Source: an uncultured Sutterella sp.
GTDB lineage: Bacteria; Pseudomonadota; Gammaproteobacteria; Burkholderiales; Burkholderiaceae_F
Assembly (NCBI GenBank): GCA_905202595.1
Contig: CAJKSP010000018.1
Coordinates: 1-45,002 of the forward strand
DNA length: 45,002 nucleotides
Reading direction: 5' to 3'
The translations under genes were made by a program, and so were the position numbers. Shown here piece after piece: positions 32,345 to 40,097 of this stretch; the first letter of the stretch is position 1; each line of letters begins with the position of its first letter. The notes under the pieces were generated by a model that saw only the letters and a program-made list of their open reading frames with translations, did no database searches and was not told where the DNA came from.

Positions 32345-33526
32345 ATGCTCAATTTTTCCTACTGCAATCCCACCCGCCTCGTCTTCGGCCGCAGCGCTGA
32401 ATGCCAGACCGGTCCCGTGATGAAGTCGATTCTAGGCGGCGCAGGCAAGGTACTCGTCGTCTATGGAGGCGGCTCTGCCCAGCGCTCAGGACTTCTTGAC
32501 GCCGTGAAGGCCAGTCTCGAGCAGGCAGGCTTCACCGTACTTGAAAAGGGCGGCGTGCAGCCCAATCCCCGCATGAGTTTTGTGCGCGAGACGGTGGACT
32601 GGATTCGCGATCAAAGCGTCAAGGCGATTGTCGCCGTCGGCGGCGGCTCGGTCATCGATTCGGCCAAGGCCGTGGCGCTCGGCGTTGAATACGAAGGCGA
32701 CTGCTGGGACTTCTTTGAAGGCAAGGCCAAGCCCGAGCGGGCGCTGCCCATTTTTGCCGTCCTCTCGATCCCTGCGGCAGGCTCTGAGCAGTCGATTCGG
32801 GCCGTGCTGACGCATCACGGCGAGAAGATCGGCATCGGCGCTGAAATCCTCCGGCCGAAGGCGGCCTTCATCAATCCCGAGCGCTTCTTCACGCTGCCGC
32901 TCAACCAGGTCAGCGCCGGCGTGCTCGACATGTTCTCGCACATCTGCGAGCGCTATTTCTCCAATACGGCCGCAACGGCTTACGTTGATGCGCAGGCTGA
33001 AGCGGCGCTGCGCACGATTCTCGAATACGGCCCCAAAGTTCGGCTTCGCGTCGACGATTACGATGCATGGTGCCAGATCGCTTTGGCGGGCACTTTCGCG
33101 CACAACGGCTACTTCGGCCTCGGGCGCGAGGAGGATTGGGCCTGCCACGCGATCGAGCATGAAATCTCGGGCTGGAATGACGCCATCGTGCATGGCGACG
33201 GCCTCGCGGTCGTGATGCCCGCTTGGATGAAGTACGTGGCTCCCTTTGCGCCGGCCCGCTTCTTCCAGTTCGCCGTGAACGTCATGGGCGTTGCGCCGGC
33301 ATCGCGCGAAGCGGAGACGATTGAGCTCGGCCGCTGCAAGTTCATTGAATGGCTGGAGCGCATGAATCTCCCGACGACGCTCGACGACCTCGGCATCGCC
33401 GGCTGCCCCGCAGCGTCCCTTGCGCGGCACTGCTGCCGCCTGGGTCCCGTCGGGCATCTGAAGCCGCTGGAGGCGGAGGACGTAGAGGCAATTCTTCATT
33501 GGGCGAAGGGCGCCGACTCCCAGTAG
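32345..33526 (+). CDS. Iron-type (YqhD/BDH-like) NADPH alcohol dehydrogenase
   Basis: A 393-residue group III alcohol dehydrogenase. The cofactor loop VAVGGGSVIDSAKAVALG (about residues 99-116) and the metal ligands are visible: aspartate and histidine of VLDMFSHICERYF, and the two histidines around WACHAIEHEISG and VHGDGLAVVMPAW. The fold and spacing match YqhD/butanol dehydrogenase enzymes, which reduce short-chain aldehydes with NADPH and can serve in detoxification. The ATG at 32345 is used; an in-frame TTG seven codons earlier is weaker. It is followed by a strong terminator and is unrelated to the lpx genes before it. Confidence 0.92.
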   Translation: MLNFSYCNPTRLVFGRSAECQTGPVMKSILGGAGKVLVVYGGGSAQRSGLLDAVKASLEQAGFTVLEKGGVQPNPRMSFVRETVDWIRDQSVKAIVAVGGGSVIDSAKAVALGVEYEGDCWDFFEGKAKPERALPIFAVLSIPAAGSEQSIRAVLTHHGEKIGIGAEILRPKAAFINPERFFTLPLNQVSAGVLDMFSHICERYFSNTAATAYVDAQAEAALRTILEYGPKVRLRVDDYDAWCQIALAGTFAHNGYFGLGREEDWACHAIEHEISGWNDAIVHGDGLAVVMPAWMKYVAPFAPARFFQFAVNVMGVAPASREAETIELGRCKFIEWLERMNLPTTLDDLGIAGCPAASLARHCCRLGPVGHLKPLEAEDVEAILHWAKGADSQ

Positions 33527-33555
33527 GCGGTCGCACGGCCAAGCGCCCGTCAGAC

Positions 33556-33603
33556 AAGCGCCGGAGAGCGCGGAGCATCATCCGCGCGTCTGCGGCGCTT
33601 TTT
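33556..33603 (+). terminator. Intrinsic terminator after the alcohol dehydrogenase
   Basis: AAGCGCCG (33556-33563) pairs with CGGCGCTT (33593-33600) around an inner CGCGGA/TCCGCG stem, followed by TTTC and TTT. The remaining 33604-33765 shows no recognisable gene or promoter. Confidence 0.82.
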
Positions 33604-33765
33604 CTTTGCCAGAATCAAGCAGAAGAGAAGCACAAATGCAGGACATCCGGCGCCGCAGAGTTCATAGACTTCATGTCATCGCGGGCGGAAAGGGCGGTTT
33701 GCAGCCTGACGACGAACGTCCTGCTTTCTCCCGCTGAGACCTGCAAGCCTTTCCTTCAAAAAGCT

Positions 33766-34881
33766 ATGGACAAGAAGAGACGCACGTTTCTGCTCGCCGG
33801 CGCATCCTGCCTTGCTGCGGGGGGCGCGGCTTATGCCGGCATCGGCGGCCGGGAAGTCTTCGGCGCCGCGCCGGCGGGAGAGCGCCTCGAGCGCATCCGC
33901 CGCTCGCCGCACTATCGGGACGGCATGTTCCGAAATCTGGTCGACGTGCCGGATATGACGAGCAGCAAGTCGGGTGCGGAGGTGATGCTGGACTTTCTCC
34001 TTGACCGCACAGCGGGCTACAAGCCCAGCAAGGCCGTGCCGTCCATGAAGGCAGATCTGTCGCAGCTGCCGGAAGGGAAGCTGGTGTGGCTCGGCCATTC
34101 CGGCTTCTATCTGCACGCAGGCGGTCTTTCGATGGCTGTCGATCCGGCGCTCGGCCGCGCCTCGCCCGTGCCGTTCACCTTCGAGCCTTTCCCCGGAGCT
34201 GACCGCTATCGGGCCGCCGACATTCCGCCGCTTGACGTGCTTTTCATCACGCACGATCACTATGATCACCTCGACTGCAGCACGGCGGCGGCGCTCGCCT
34301 CCCGCGTGAAGCGCGTCGTATGCCCATTGGGCGTGGGCGCCGACTTTGAGCTTTGGGGCTATCCCGCCGAGAAGATCACGGAGCTCGACTGGGGAGAGGA
34401 GGCGGCGATTTCGCCTCGCGCCAAGGCGACGCTCGTGCCGTCGCAGCATTTTTCAGGCCGCCTGAAGCGCAACTACACGCTTTGGGGCGGCTTTGTTCTC
34501 GAAATTGACGGGCGCGTGCTCTACATCTCGGGCGACGGCGGCTATGGGCCGCACTTCAAGTCGATTGCGCAGCGCTGGCCGCGGATCGACTTTGCCATTC
34601 TTGAAGACGGCCAGTACAGCCCGGACTGGTCGACCATCCATCTGATGCCGGCCGACTGGCGCCGCGCGCTGGAGGAGCTGGGGCCTGCGGCCGTCATGGC
34701 CTGCCATAACTCGAAGTACGACCTTTCGCGCCATCTTTGGATCGATCCGCTCAATGCGGCCTTTGCAAGCGCCAAGACCGTCGGCATCCCGCTCGCTGCG
34801 CCTGAGATCGGCGAAGCCTTGACCTGGACGTCTCCCGAGGCGGCGCTTCTCAATCGGCGCTGGTGGCCGGAAAAGCCCTAG
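33766..34881 (+). CDS. Exported metallo-beta-lactamase-fold hydrolase (UlaG/NAPE-PLD-like)
   Basis: A 371-residue protein. The N-terminus KKRRTFLLAGASCLAAGG looks like a Tat-type signal (twin arginine, R-R-x-F-L). The MBL fold follows with LVWLGHSGFYLHAGG, the metal motif THDHYDHLD (about residues 163-171), PSQHFSGR, ISGDGGYGPHF and MACHNSKYDL. The layout is that of NAPE-PLD/UlaG-like enzymes that hydrolyse lipid phosphodiesters or cyclic esters; the substrate is not predictable. The start is chosen for the signal sequence; the frame is open far upstream, across the preceding terminator, without homology. No clear ribosome-binding site is seen. Confident on fold, less on export route. Confidence 0.85.
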   Translation: MDKKRRTFLLAGASCLAAGGAAYAGIGGREVFGAAPAGERLERIRRSPHYRDGMFRNLVDVPDMTSSKSGAEVMLDFLLDRTAGYKPSKAVPSMKADLSQLPEGKLVWLGHSGFYLHAGGLSMAVDPALGRASPVPFTFEPFPGADRYRAADIPPLDVLFITHDHYDHLDCSTAAALASRVKRVVCPLGVGADFELWGYPAEKITELDWGEEAAISPRAKATLVPSQHFSGRLKRNYTLWGGFVLEIDGRVLYISGDGGYGPHFKSIAQRWPRIDFAILEDGQYSPDWSTIHLMPADWRRALEELGPAAVMACHNSKYDLSRHLWIDPLNAAFASAKTVGIPLAAPEIGEALTWTSPEAALLNRRWWPEKP

Positions 34882-34913
34882 AGGCCAGCGAACGCACGAG
34901 AACCTTTCGCCGC

Positions 34914-35005
34914 TATAAAATGCCGTCCTTTCCTATCGGCGCACAGATTCGCTGAACGCCGAGGCTTCCGACTTCCTGCAGCCGTCCGAACCGGGCGGCT
35001 TTTTT
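34914..35005 (+). ncRNA. Small promoter-to-terminator unit, candidate sRNA or attenuator
   Basis: TATAAA (34914-34919) is followed by about 80 bases that fold as a CGGCG/CGCCG hairpin (about 34936-34960) and then a perfect nine-pair terminator stem (34980-34988 with 34992-35000, one G-U pair) plus six T residues. The T-run ends six bases before the ATG of the HigA-like gene. The unit could encode a small RNA of about 80 nt, attenuate the antitoxin gene, or simply hold the terminator of the hydrolase gene. No convincing -35 box is visible. Confidence 0.35.
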
Positions 35006-35010
35006 CCATC

Positions 35011-35370
35011 ATGCCGCCAATGAAGAAATCAGGCCGCAGCGCCGGCCGGCCTCAGCATGCCGCAGCTCGTTCCGGACGCGCTGCCGGCAGCGGCCGCCAG
35101 CGGAGCGGCCGCGCCGCTTCGCCGCAGCATCCAGGCGAGGTGCTCGCACAGATTCTTGAAGACACGCCGCTTCCCGTTGCGGCCAAGTGGTTCGGCATTT
35201 CGCCCGCAGAGCTTTCTGCCGTTCTTGCCGGCGAAGCGCCGGTCACGCCTGAATTGGCTGCGCAGGCAGGTGCGGTTTTTGGAACCGGCTCTGCACCGTG
35301 GCTTGAAATGCAGGCGGCTTGGGATGAAGCGCATGCGCCGAAGCCTGCTGAGAAGGCGAAGCTTTCCTAG
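35011..35370 (+). CDS. Orphan HigA-like antitoxin / XRE regulator
   Basis: A 119-residue protein. Residues 1-40 are basic and low-complexity (arginine, serine, glycine, alanine). From about 41 the HigA pattern appears: HPGEVLAQILEDTPLPVAAKW, a helix-turn-helix around FGISPAELSAVLAGEAPVTPE, then AGAVFGTGSAPWLEMQAAWD, the typical HigA end. HigA binds its own promoter and neutralises HigB, but no HigB-like gene is seen nearby on either strand. The start is uncertain: ATG at 35011 or 35020, both without a ribosome-binding site and directly behind a terminator hairpin. It could be a solitary regulator or a remnant. Confidence 0.65.
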   Translation: MPPMKKSGRSAGRPQHAAARSGRAAGSGRQRSGRAASPQHPGEVLAQILEDTPLPVAAKWFGISPAELSAVLAGEAPVTPELAAQAGAVFGTGSAPWLEMQAAWDEAHAPKPAEKAKLS

Positions 35371-35428
35371 ATCAGCCCGGCAGCGGGCGCGGGGAGGAGC
35401 CGCAGGCGCTGCCGTATTCGACAGCGCT

Positions 35429-35869
35429 TCACCGAGGCCGAAGCAGATCCGTAATGGTGAGCGAAAGAAGGGGTGACTTGCGCCGTTCCACTTCGCTCTG
35501 AACGAGCTTGAGCGCGAGGCTGCCGAGCGTGTCCTGAAGGCCGTTCTTAGGATCCTTTACGAGCAGCTTCATGGAGGGCTTGGCGCAGCGCTTGAGAACC
35601 AGGTTGGTGAGCGTTTTCTGCGCCGAGGCTTCGACAGAGCGGACTTTGGCGTCGGGAATCGGCTGCACGGCCTTCGCGGCGCTGCTCTTTCCGATCGTGA
35701 CGTAGGCCCACTGCACCATGACGTCGCGGTCGGCCGCACTTGTATTCTTGAAGAGGCAGTCGGCCAGCTCGTCGCTTTCCGCTGAAGCGAAGGCGGGCGC
35801 AGGTACAATGAGCGCGCCCGCCAGCGCGAGCGCAGCCGCCGCTGAAGCGGCGCAGAAGGTGGTTTTCAT
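35429..35869 (-). CDS. Secreted protein of unknown function
   Basis: A 146-residue protein with a clear signal peptide (MKTTFCAASAAAALALAGAL, cleavage near AFASA). The mature part begins SDELADCLFKNTSAADRDVMV and contains two cysteines (one in ADCLF, one in KRCAKP) that could form a disulphide in the periplasm. I do not recognise the family. AAGGAG sits 9-14 bases before the ATG at 35869, which supports expression. It is convergent with the HigA-like gene and divergent from tadA. Confidence 0.75.
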   Translation of the reverse strand: MKTTFCAASAAAALALAGALIVPAPAFASAESDELADCLFKNTSAADRDVMVQWAYVTIGKSSAAKAVQPIPDAKVRSVEASAQKTLTNLVLKRCAKPSMKLLVKDPKNGLQDTLGSLALKLVQSEVERRKSPLLSLTITDLLRPR

Positions 35870-35933
35870 AAGAAAGGCTCCTTGATGGGCGGGCTTGCGG
35901 CTTCATGGTGCGCTGAAAGGCTCCGCCTGCGGC

Positions 35934-35962
35934 ATCATAAAGCCTCGGCGGCAGACGGTCTG
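35934..35962 (-). promoter_or_regulatory. Candidate promoter of the secreted protein gene
   Basis: On the - strand TATGAT (35934-35939) lies 17 bases after CAGACC (35957-35962; three of six matches). A short palindrome CAGACGGTCTG overlaps the -35 region (35952-35962). Confidence 0.33.
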
Positions 35963-36030
35963 AGAGCGCCGGCCTTCCGTCTTTCTGCCCTTTGCTTTCC
36001 TGTGGCGCTTTGCCGCTCATCATTGCACGC

Positions 36031-37062
36031 ATGTATCGACTTCCTCCGCCTGACTGCTCGATCGACGACATTGAACGCTTTACTGCACTGTCGATCCGGC
36101 GCGGCAGCACGCTTGCCTCTCTCGCGAGGAGCAGCGCCGACGCGCTGCGCTCGGCGCTTGCCGCTGCGTCGCTCGCGCTTCTTGCCGTCTCGACCGGCGG
36201 TGCGCCGGTCAGCGAACGCGAGGCGCTCGCTGCGCTCGACAAGCTCCTTGCCGGACCGGCCGACTGGCTGGCTGAAACGTCGGAGTCCCTCCTCGCGGCC
36301 GTTCTCTCGGCCGGCATGGCTGAACGCGATTCCGCTGGACGCGTGCAGCTTCTCGTCGGGGCGCTGCCGGGGGCGAGCTATTCGCGGCTGGCCGACGAAG
36401 CCGACTGCGCTCGGGCCATTTTGGCCGACCGCCGCGCCCGCCGGCGCGAAGCGATCCTTGCAAAGAATCGAGAAGCCAACCCTGCTGTGCCGCCGGGCGA
36501 TCCCGCGCTCGACAGGCGCTTCATGCAGATTGCGCTCGCCGAAGCCGTCAAAGCCCGCGATGCAGGCGAAATCCCGGTGGGTGCGGCGCTTGCTCGAGGC
36601 AGCGAGCTCATTGCCGCCGCAGGAAATCGGACGCTTCGGGACTGCGATCCCACGGCGCATGCAGAAGTGCTGGTGCTGCGGGAGGCGGCCAAGCGTCTAG
36701 GCAATCATCGGCTTGCCGATCTGACGCTCTACGTGACGCTCGAGCCTTGTCCGATGTGCGCAGGCGCCATCTGCGAGGCGCGCTGCCGGCGCATCGTCTA
36801 CGGCGCATCTGACGAGAAGCGCGGCGCGCTCGGGGGCGCTCTGCGCCTTTTCGATCTGCCGGGCGTCAATCATCGCCCGAGAATAGAGGGCGGCCTCTTT
36901 GCCGACGAAGCGGCGGCGCTGCTCGCAGAATTTTTCGCCGCCAAGCGCGCATCGAAAGCGGGGACTGGCGCCGAGCAAGGCGTCGCCGCTATGCGCCGGC
37001 CTTCACCTCAGACGGAAGCTGCGCCGGAAGGCGCCGATTCTTTTTCAAGTCAAGCATCATGA
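36031..37062 (+). CDS. tadA: tRNA adenosine deaminase TadA with a large N-terminal extension
   Basis: A 343-residue protein, about twice the usual TadA length. Residues from about 165 hold the deaminase: FMQIALAEAVKARDAGEIPVGAAL, the zinc/proton-shuttle motif TAHAEVLVLREA and the second zinc motif EPCPMCAGAI. TadA converts A34 to inosine in tRNA-Arg. The first 160 residues are alanine/leucine-rich, mostly helical by appearance, and not recognised. A basic, glycine/serine-rich tail follows the catalytic domain. The ATG at 36031 (MYRLPPPDCS) is used; a TTG at 35992 is also in frame. Its stop overlaps the ldcA start (ATGA), indicating a tight operon. Confidence 0.9.
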   Translation: MYRLPPPDCSIDDIERFTALSIRRGSTLASLARSSADALRSALAAASLALLAVSTGGAPVSEREALAALDKLLAGPADWLAETSESLLAAVLSAGMAERDSAGRVQLLVGALPGASYSRLADEADCARAILADRRARRREAILAKNREANPAVPPGDPALDRRFMQIALAEAVKARDAGEIPVGAALARGSELIAAAGNRTLRDCDPTAHAEVLVLREAAKRLGNHRLADLTLYVTLEPCPMCAGAICEARCRRIVYGASDEKRGALGGALRLFDLPGVNHRPRIEGGLFADEAAALLAEFFAAKRASKAGTGAEQGVAAMRRPSPQTEAAPEGADSFSSQAS

Positions 37063-38084
37063 CCAAAGCTGCAGAGATCATCAGCGCGGCGCCGGGGCTT
37101 TTTGCCTGCTGGCACGGCAAGCGCGCGGCTATTCCGGCGCCTTCCTATCAGTTTCTGACGCGCGAGGGCGCCATCGACGGCGAGCGGCGCACGCGCGGCC
37201 TTGAGGCGCTCGAGGCCTTCGGCGTCATTCCGACGGTGATGGGCGGCGTCTTCGAGCAGTCCGGCCGGTTTGCAGGAACGGACGAGCGGCGTGCAGAAGA
37301 CTTTGCGGCAGCGCTGACGCTCGCCGACGCCGACCTCGTGATGCCGATCCGCGGGGGCTACGGCATGACGCGGCTTCTGCCGCTGCTCGACTGGGATGCC
37401 ATCGGTGCAGCCAAAGCGCCTGCCTGCGGCTTTTCCGACTTTACGGCCTTCAACCTCGCGCTCTGGCGCATGACCGGACGAGCCTCCTGGCAGGGACCGA
37501 TGCTTGGCGACTTTGCCAAGCCCGAGGGGCTGGACGCCTACGCCATGACGCGGCTTTGCGCCGCATTCGGCGCGCCGCTCAATGCGCTCGGTCCGGTCGA
37601 ATGGGATGTGCCGGAAGCGATGCGCCCGCTGCTTGGCGGCGCAGAAGAGGCCGCTGCTTTTGAAGCGGAGGGCGTTGTTTGGGGCGGCAACCTCTGCCTG
37701 CTCGAAAGCCTCCTCGGCACGCGCTGGATGCCAACCCGCGAGCAGACGGCAGGCGGCATCCTCTTTTTGGAAGATGTGGGCGAAGCGGCCTATCGCGTGG
37801 AGCGCATGCTGCTTACGCTGCTCGATGCTGGGCTGCTTGACGGGCAGAAGGCCATTCTGCTCGGCGACTTTGCGCAGGCGGACGACGCCTGGCGCTTCCC
37901 GGGCGACGCGACGCTGGCGGGCGCCTTCTCCTATATCCGCTCGCGTCTGGGGCGCGGGATTCCGCTCGTGGCGGGGCTGCCCTTCGGGCACATCCGCCGC
38001 AAGGCAACGCTGCCGGTAGGACTTTCGGGCCGGCTTCGCATTTCAGCCGGTCATGCCGAGCTCGTCTGGCGGGGCCGGCCATGA
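37059..38084 (+). CDS. ldcA: Muramoyltetrapeptide L,D-carboxypeptidase
   Basis: A 341-residue S66 serine peptidase that trims the terminal D-alanine from tetrapeptides in peptidoglycan recycling. Visible are RRAEDFAAALTLADADLVMPIRG and GGYGMTRLLP, the nucleophile serine in CGFSDFTAF (about residue 125), GGNLCLLESLLGT, LEDVGEAAYRVERML with the catalytic glutamate, and LPFGHIRRKATLPVG with the histidine near the end. It overlaps tadA by four bases and the kinase gene by four bases, so translation is probably coupled along the three genes. Confidence 0.93.
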   Translation: MTKAAEIISAAPGLFACWHGKRAAIPAPSYQFLTREGAIDGERRTRGLEALEAFGVIPTVMGGVFEQSGRFAGTDERRAEDFAAALTLADADLVMPIRGGYGMTRLLPLLDWDAIGAAKAPACGFSDFTAFNLALWRMTGRASWQGPMLGDFAKPEGLDAYAMTRLCAAFGAPLNALGPVEWDVPEAMRPLLGGAEEAAAFEAEGVVWGGNLCLLESLLGTRWMPTREQTAGGILFLEDVGEAAYRVERMLLTLLDAGLLDGQKAILLGDFAQADDAWRFPGDATLAGAFSYIRSRLGRGIPLVAGLPFGHIRRKATLPVGLSGRLRISAGHAELVWRGRP

Positions 38085-40000
38085 GACGCACCTTTGACAG
38101 CAGCTCGCGCGGCATGCGCTTCCTCAAGGCATTTCTGATGCTGCCGGCGGCGCAGAGCGTGACGGCACGCACGCTCGCGAAGCTCTTCCTCGCGTCCATG
38201 AAGCTCCTGCCTGTGGCGCTTGCCGCGCAGGCGGTGGGCATGGCGTCCCTCATTGCGACGTTCTGGTCGACCGATCTCTCGAGAGTGTTCCTGCTCATCT
38301 GGCTGGGCTTCGGACTCGTCGAGCTTTATCTGTCGCTTCATTTCGTGCGCGCCTTCTGGCGAGATCGGGACCGCGTGGCCCGCATCCGGCTCTGGATTCG
38401 GCGCTGGACGCTGCTCGCCGCTTCAGCCGGCATCATCTGGGGCGTGGCGGGCGCCGTCTTTCAATTGCCTGCCTCGGGCATCCTGCAGGTCGTGGCGGTG
38501 GCCGTCGTGGTGGCAGTGACCTTCGCCAGCTGGCCTGTCTATTCGTGCTGGATGCCGTCGCTCACGGCCTTCACGCTCCTCTCGCTTGCGCCGATGACGG
38601 CGGCTGTCGCCGCCCGCTATGCCGTGAGCCAGATGATCATGGCGCTTGTTCTTCTCGTCGTGACGATCTTCATTCTCTACTCAGGCCGGCGCCTGAACGA
38701 GATGATGCTCTCCTCCATTCTGATGGACGATGAAAATCAGCGCCTCGTGCAGCGTCTGAAGACGGAAGTGAACCGTACGGAAGCGGCGCGCCGCGCGACG
38801 CAGGAGGAAAGCGAGCGGCGTGCGCAGTTCTTCGCCGCCGCCAACCATGACATCCGGCAGCCTCTGCAGGCGATGGGGATTTATCTCGACATTCTGCGCC
38901 GGCGCTCGACGCCGCAGACTGAACCCGTCATCAGCCAGCTAGCGCTCACGAGCCGGACGATTTCCAACCTCGTCGAGCAGGTGCTTGAAGTGACGCGCAT
39001 GGAGTTCGGCAAGCTCGAGCTTCATCCGGAAGTGATCAGCCTGGAGGCGCTGCTTGAGGAAGTTGATCAGGAGTTTCGGCCGGTGGCTGAAAAGAAGGGG
39101 ATTGTCTTCCGCATCAAGACGCTTGATGCATCCGTGAAGACGGATCCGCTGATGCTGCGCCGCGCGCTCAAGAACCTCATTACGAACGCCATCCGCTACA
39201 CGGAAAAGCCTGGCGGCGAGATCGTCGTTGCGGCTCGCAGGCTGTGGCCGGCACGTGTTGCAATCTGCGTCTACGACTCGGGACCTGGGCTTTCCGCGGC
39301 CGACAAGCGTCGGATTTTCGAAACGTTCTACCGCGGCTCCGCAGGCAAGAGTCAGCCTGGGTCCGGCTTCGGCTTGGGCCTGTCGATCGTGCGGGGCATC
39401 ACGAAGCAGCTCGGCATCGATCTCACCGTCGGCTCGCGCCTTGGGCGCGGCAGCGTCTTCCGCCTCATTCTCGATGTCAGCGAAGCCGAGCAGGTGAAGC
39501 TTTTTGCCAGAGCATCCAAGCGCAGCGGTCTGATCGAGCCTATTCATGGCACAGTGGCGCTTCTCGAAGACAATGCCTTTGTGCAGGAGGCCATGAGTTC
39601 GATGCTTGAGGCCTGGGGTGCGAAGGTCATTGCCGCTGAGTCACCGAGCGAAGCGTTTCTGGCCGACGCCGCCGAGGCGGCCGCCGACGGCGCCTTTGTA
39701 CTAGTGAGCGACTACAACCTCGGAGAAGGCGCGCCGACAGGGCTTGAAGCCGCCGGAGAGCTCGAGCGCCGTGCCGGGCGCGCCATTCCGACAGTGCTGA
39801 TCACAGCTGTGGCGGCCGACCTCATCGAAGGCGACTGGCAGCGGGCTTCCGCCGCCGGGACGCCGCGCATGCCTGCAGCGCTGCCGACGATTTTGCAGAA
39901 GCCCTGCTCGGCCGAAGGACTGAACGAGGCGGTGCACATGGTGCTCGGCACGCCGCTGCAGGCACCTTCATTCTCAAGGGATCCACAGTCCAATGCTTAA
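38081..40000 (+). CDS. Hybrid sensor histidine kinase with receiver domain
   Basis: A 639-residue membrane kinase. Six hydrophobic segments lie in about residues 40-205. A coiled stretch leads to the H-box FFAAANHDIRQPLQAMGIYL (histidine near 258). The ATPase has LKNLITNAIRYT (N box), YDSGPGLS (G1) and GSGFGLGLSIVRG (G2). A C-terminal receiver has the phosphoacceptor aspartate in LVSDYNLGEG (about 545), LITA and the conserved lysine in LQKPCS. No periplasmic sensor domain is evident, so the signal may be within the membrane. It overlaps ldcA (ATGA). The closest free response regulator is the LuxR-type gene at 41.8-42.4 kb; the pairing is inferred. Confidence 0.92.
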   Translation: MRRTFDSSSRGMRFLKAFLMLPAAQSVTARTLAKLFLASMKLLPVALAAQAVGMASLIATFWSTDLSRVFLLIWLGFGLVELYLSLHFVRAFWRDRDRVARIRLWIRRWTLLAASAGIIWGVAGAVFQLPASGILQVVAVAVVVAVTFASWPVYSCWMPSLTAFTLLSLAPMTAAVAARYAVSQMIMALVLLVVTIFILYSGRRLNEMMLSSILMDDENQRLVQRLKTEVNRTEAARRATQEESERRAQFFAAANHDIRQPLQAMGIYLDILRRRSTPQTEPVISQLALTSRTISNLVEQVLEVTRMEFGKLELHPEVISLEALLEEVDQEFRPVAEKKGIVFRIKTLDASVKTDPLMLRRALKNLITNAIRYTEKPGGEIVVAARRLWPARVAICVYDSGPGLSAADKRRIFETFYRGSAGKSQPGSGFGLGLSIVRGITKQLGIDLTVGSRLGRGSVFRLILDVSEAEQVKLFARASKRSGLIEPIHGTVALLEDNAFVQEAMSSMLEAWGAKVIAAESPSEAFLADAAEAAADGAFVLVSDYNLGEGAPTGLEAAGELERRAGRAIPTVLITAVAADLIEGDWQRASAAGTPRMPAALPTILQKPCSAEGLNEAVHMVLGTPLQAPSFSRDPQSNA

Positions 40001-40017
40001 GGACTGTGGAGCTTTTT
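39982..40017 (+). terminator. Intrinsic terminator overlapping the kinase stop codon
   Basis: TCCACAGTCC (39982-39991) and GGACTGTGGA (40001-40010) form a perfect 10-pair stem, followed by GC and TTTTT. The kinase stop codon TAA (39998-40000) lies in the loop. Confidence 0.9.
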
Positions 40018-40069
40018 AAGGTGGCGCGGGCCTTTGGGGCTCCGCGCAGCCTTTTCAGAAAACGAGATG

Positions 40070-40091
40070 CCTCGTCCGAACTCGGGCGAGG
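40070..40091 (-). terminator. Possible terminator of the M20 hydrolase gene
   Basis: CCTCGTCCG (40070-40078) pairs with CGGGCGAGG (40083-40091), seven bases past the gene end. The T-run on the - strand is short and displaced (CATCTCGTTTTC). Confidence 0.45.
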
Positions 40092-40097
40092 AGGCTC

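Noticed and set aside
33349..33765. Upstream extension of the MBL-fold gene
   Set aside because: It would overlap the alcohol dehydrogenase gene and a terminator, and would bury the export signal.
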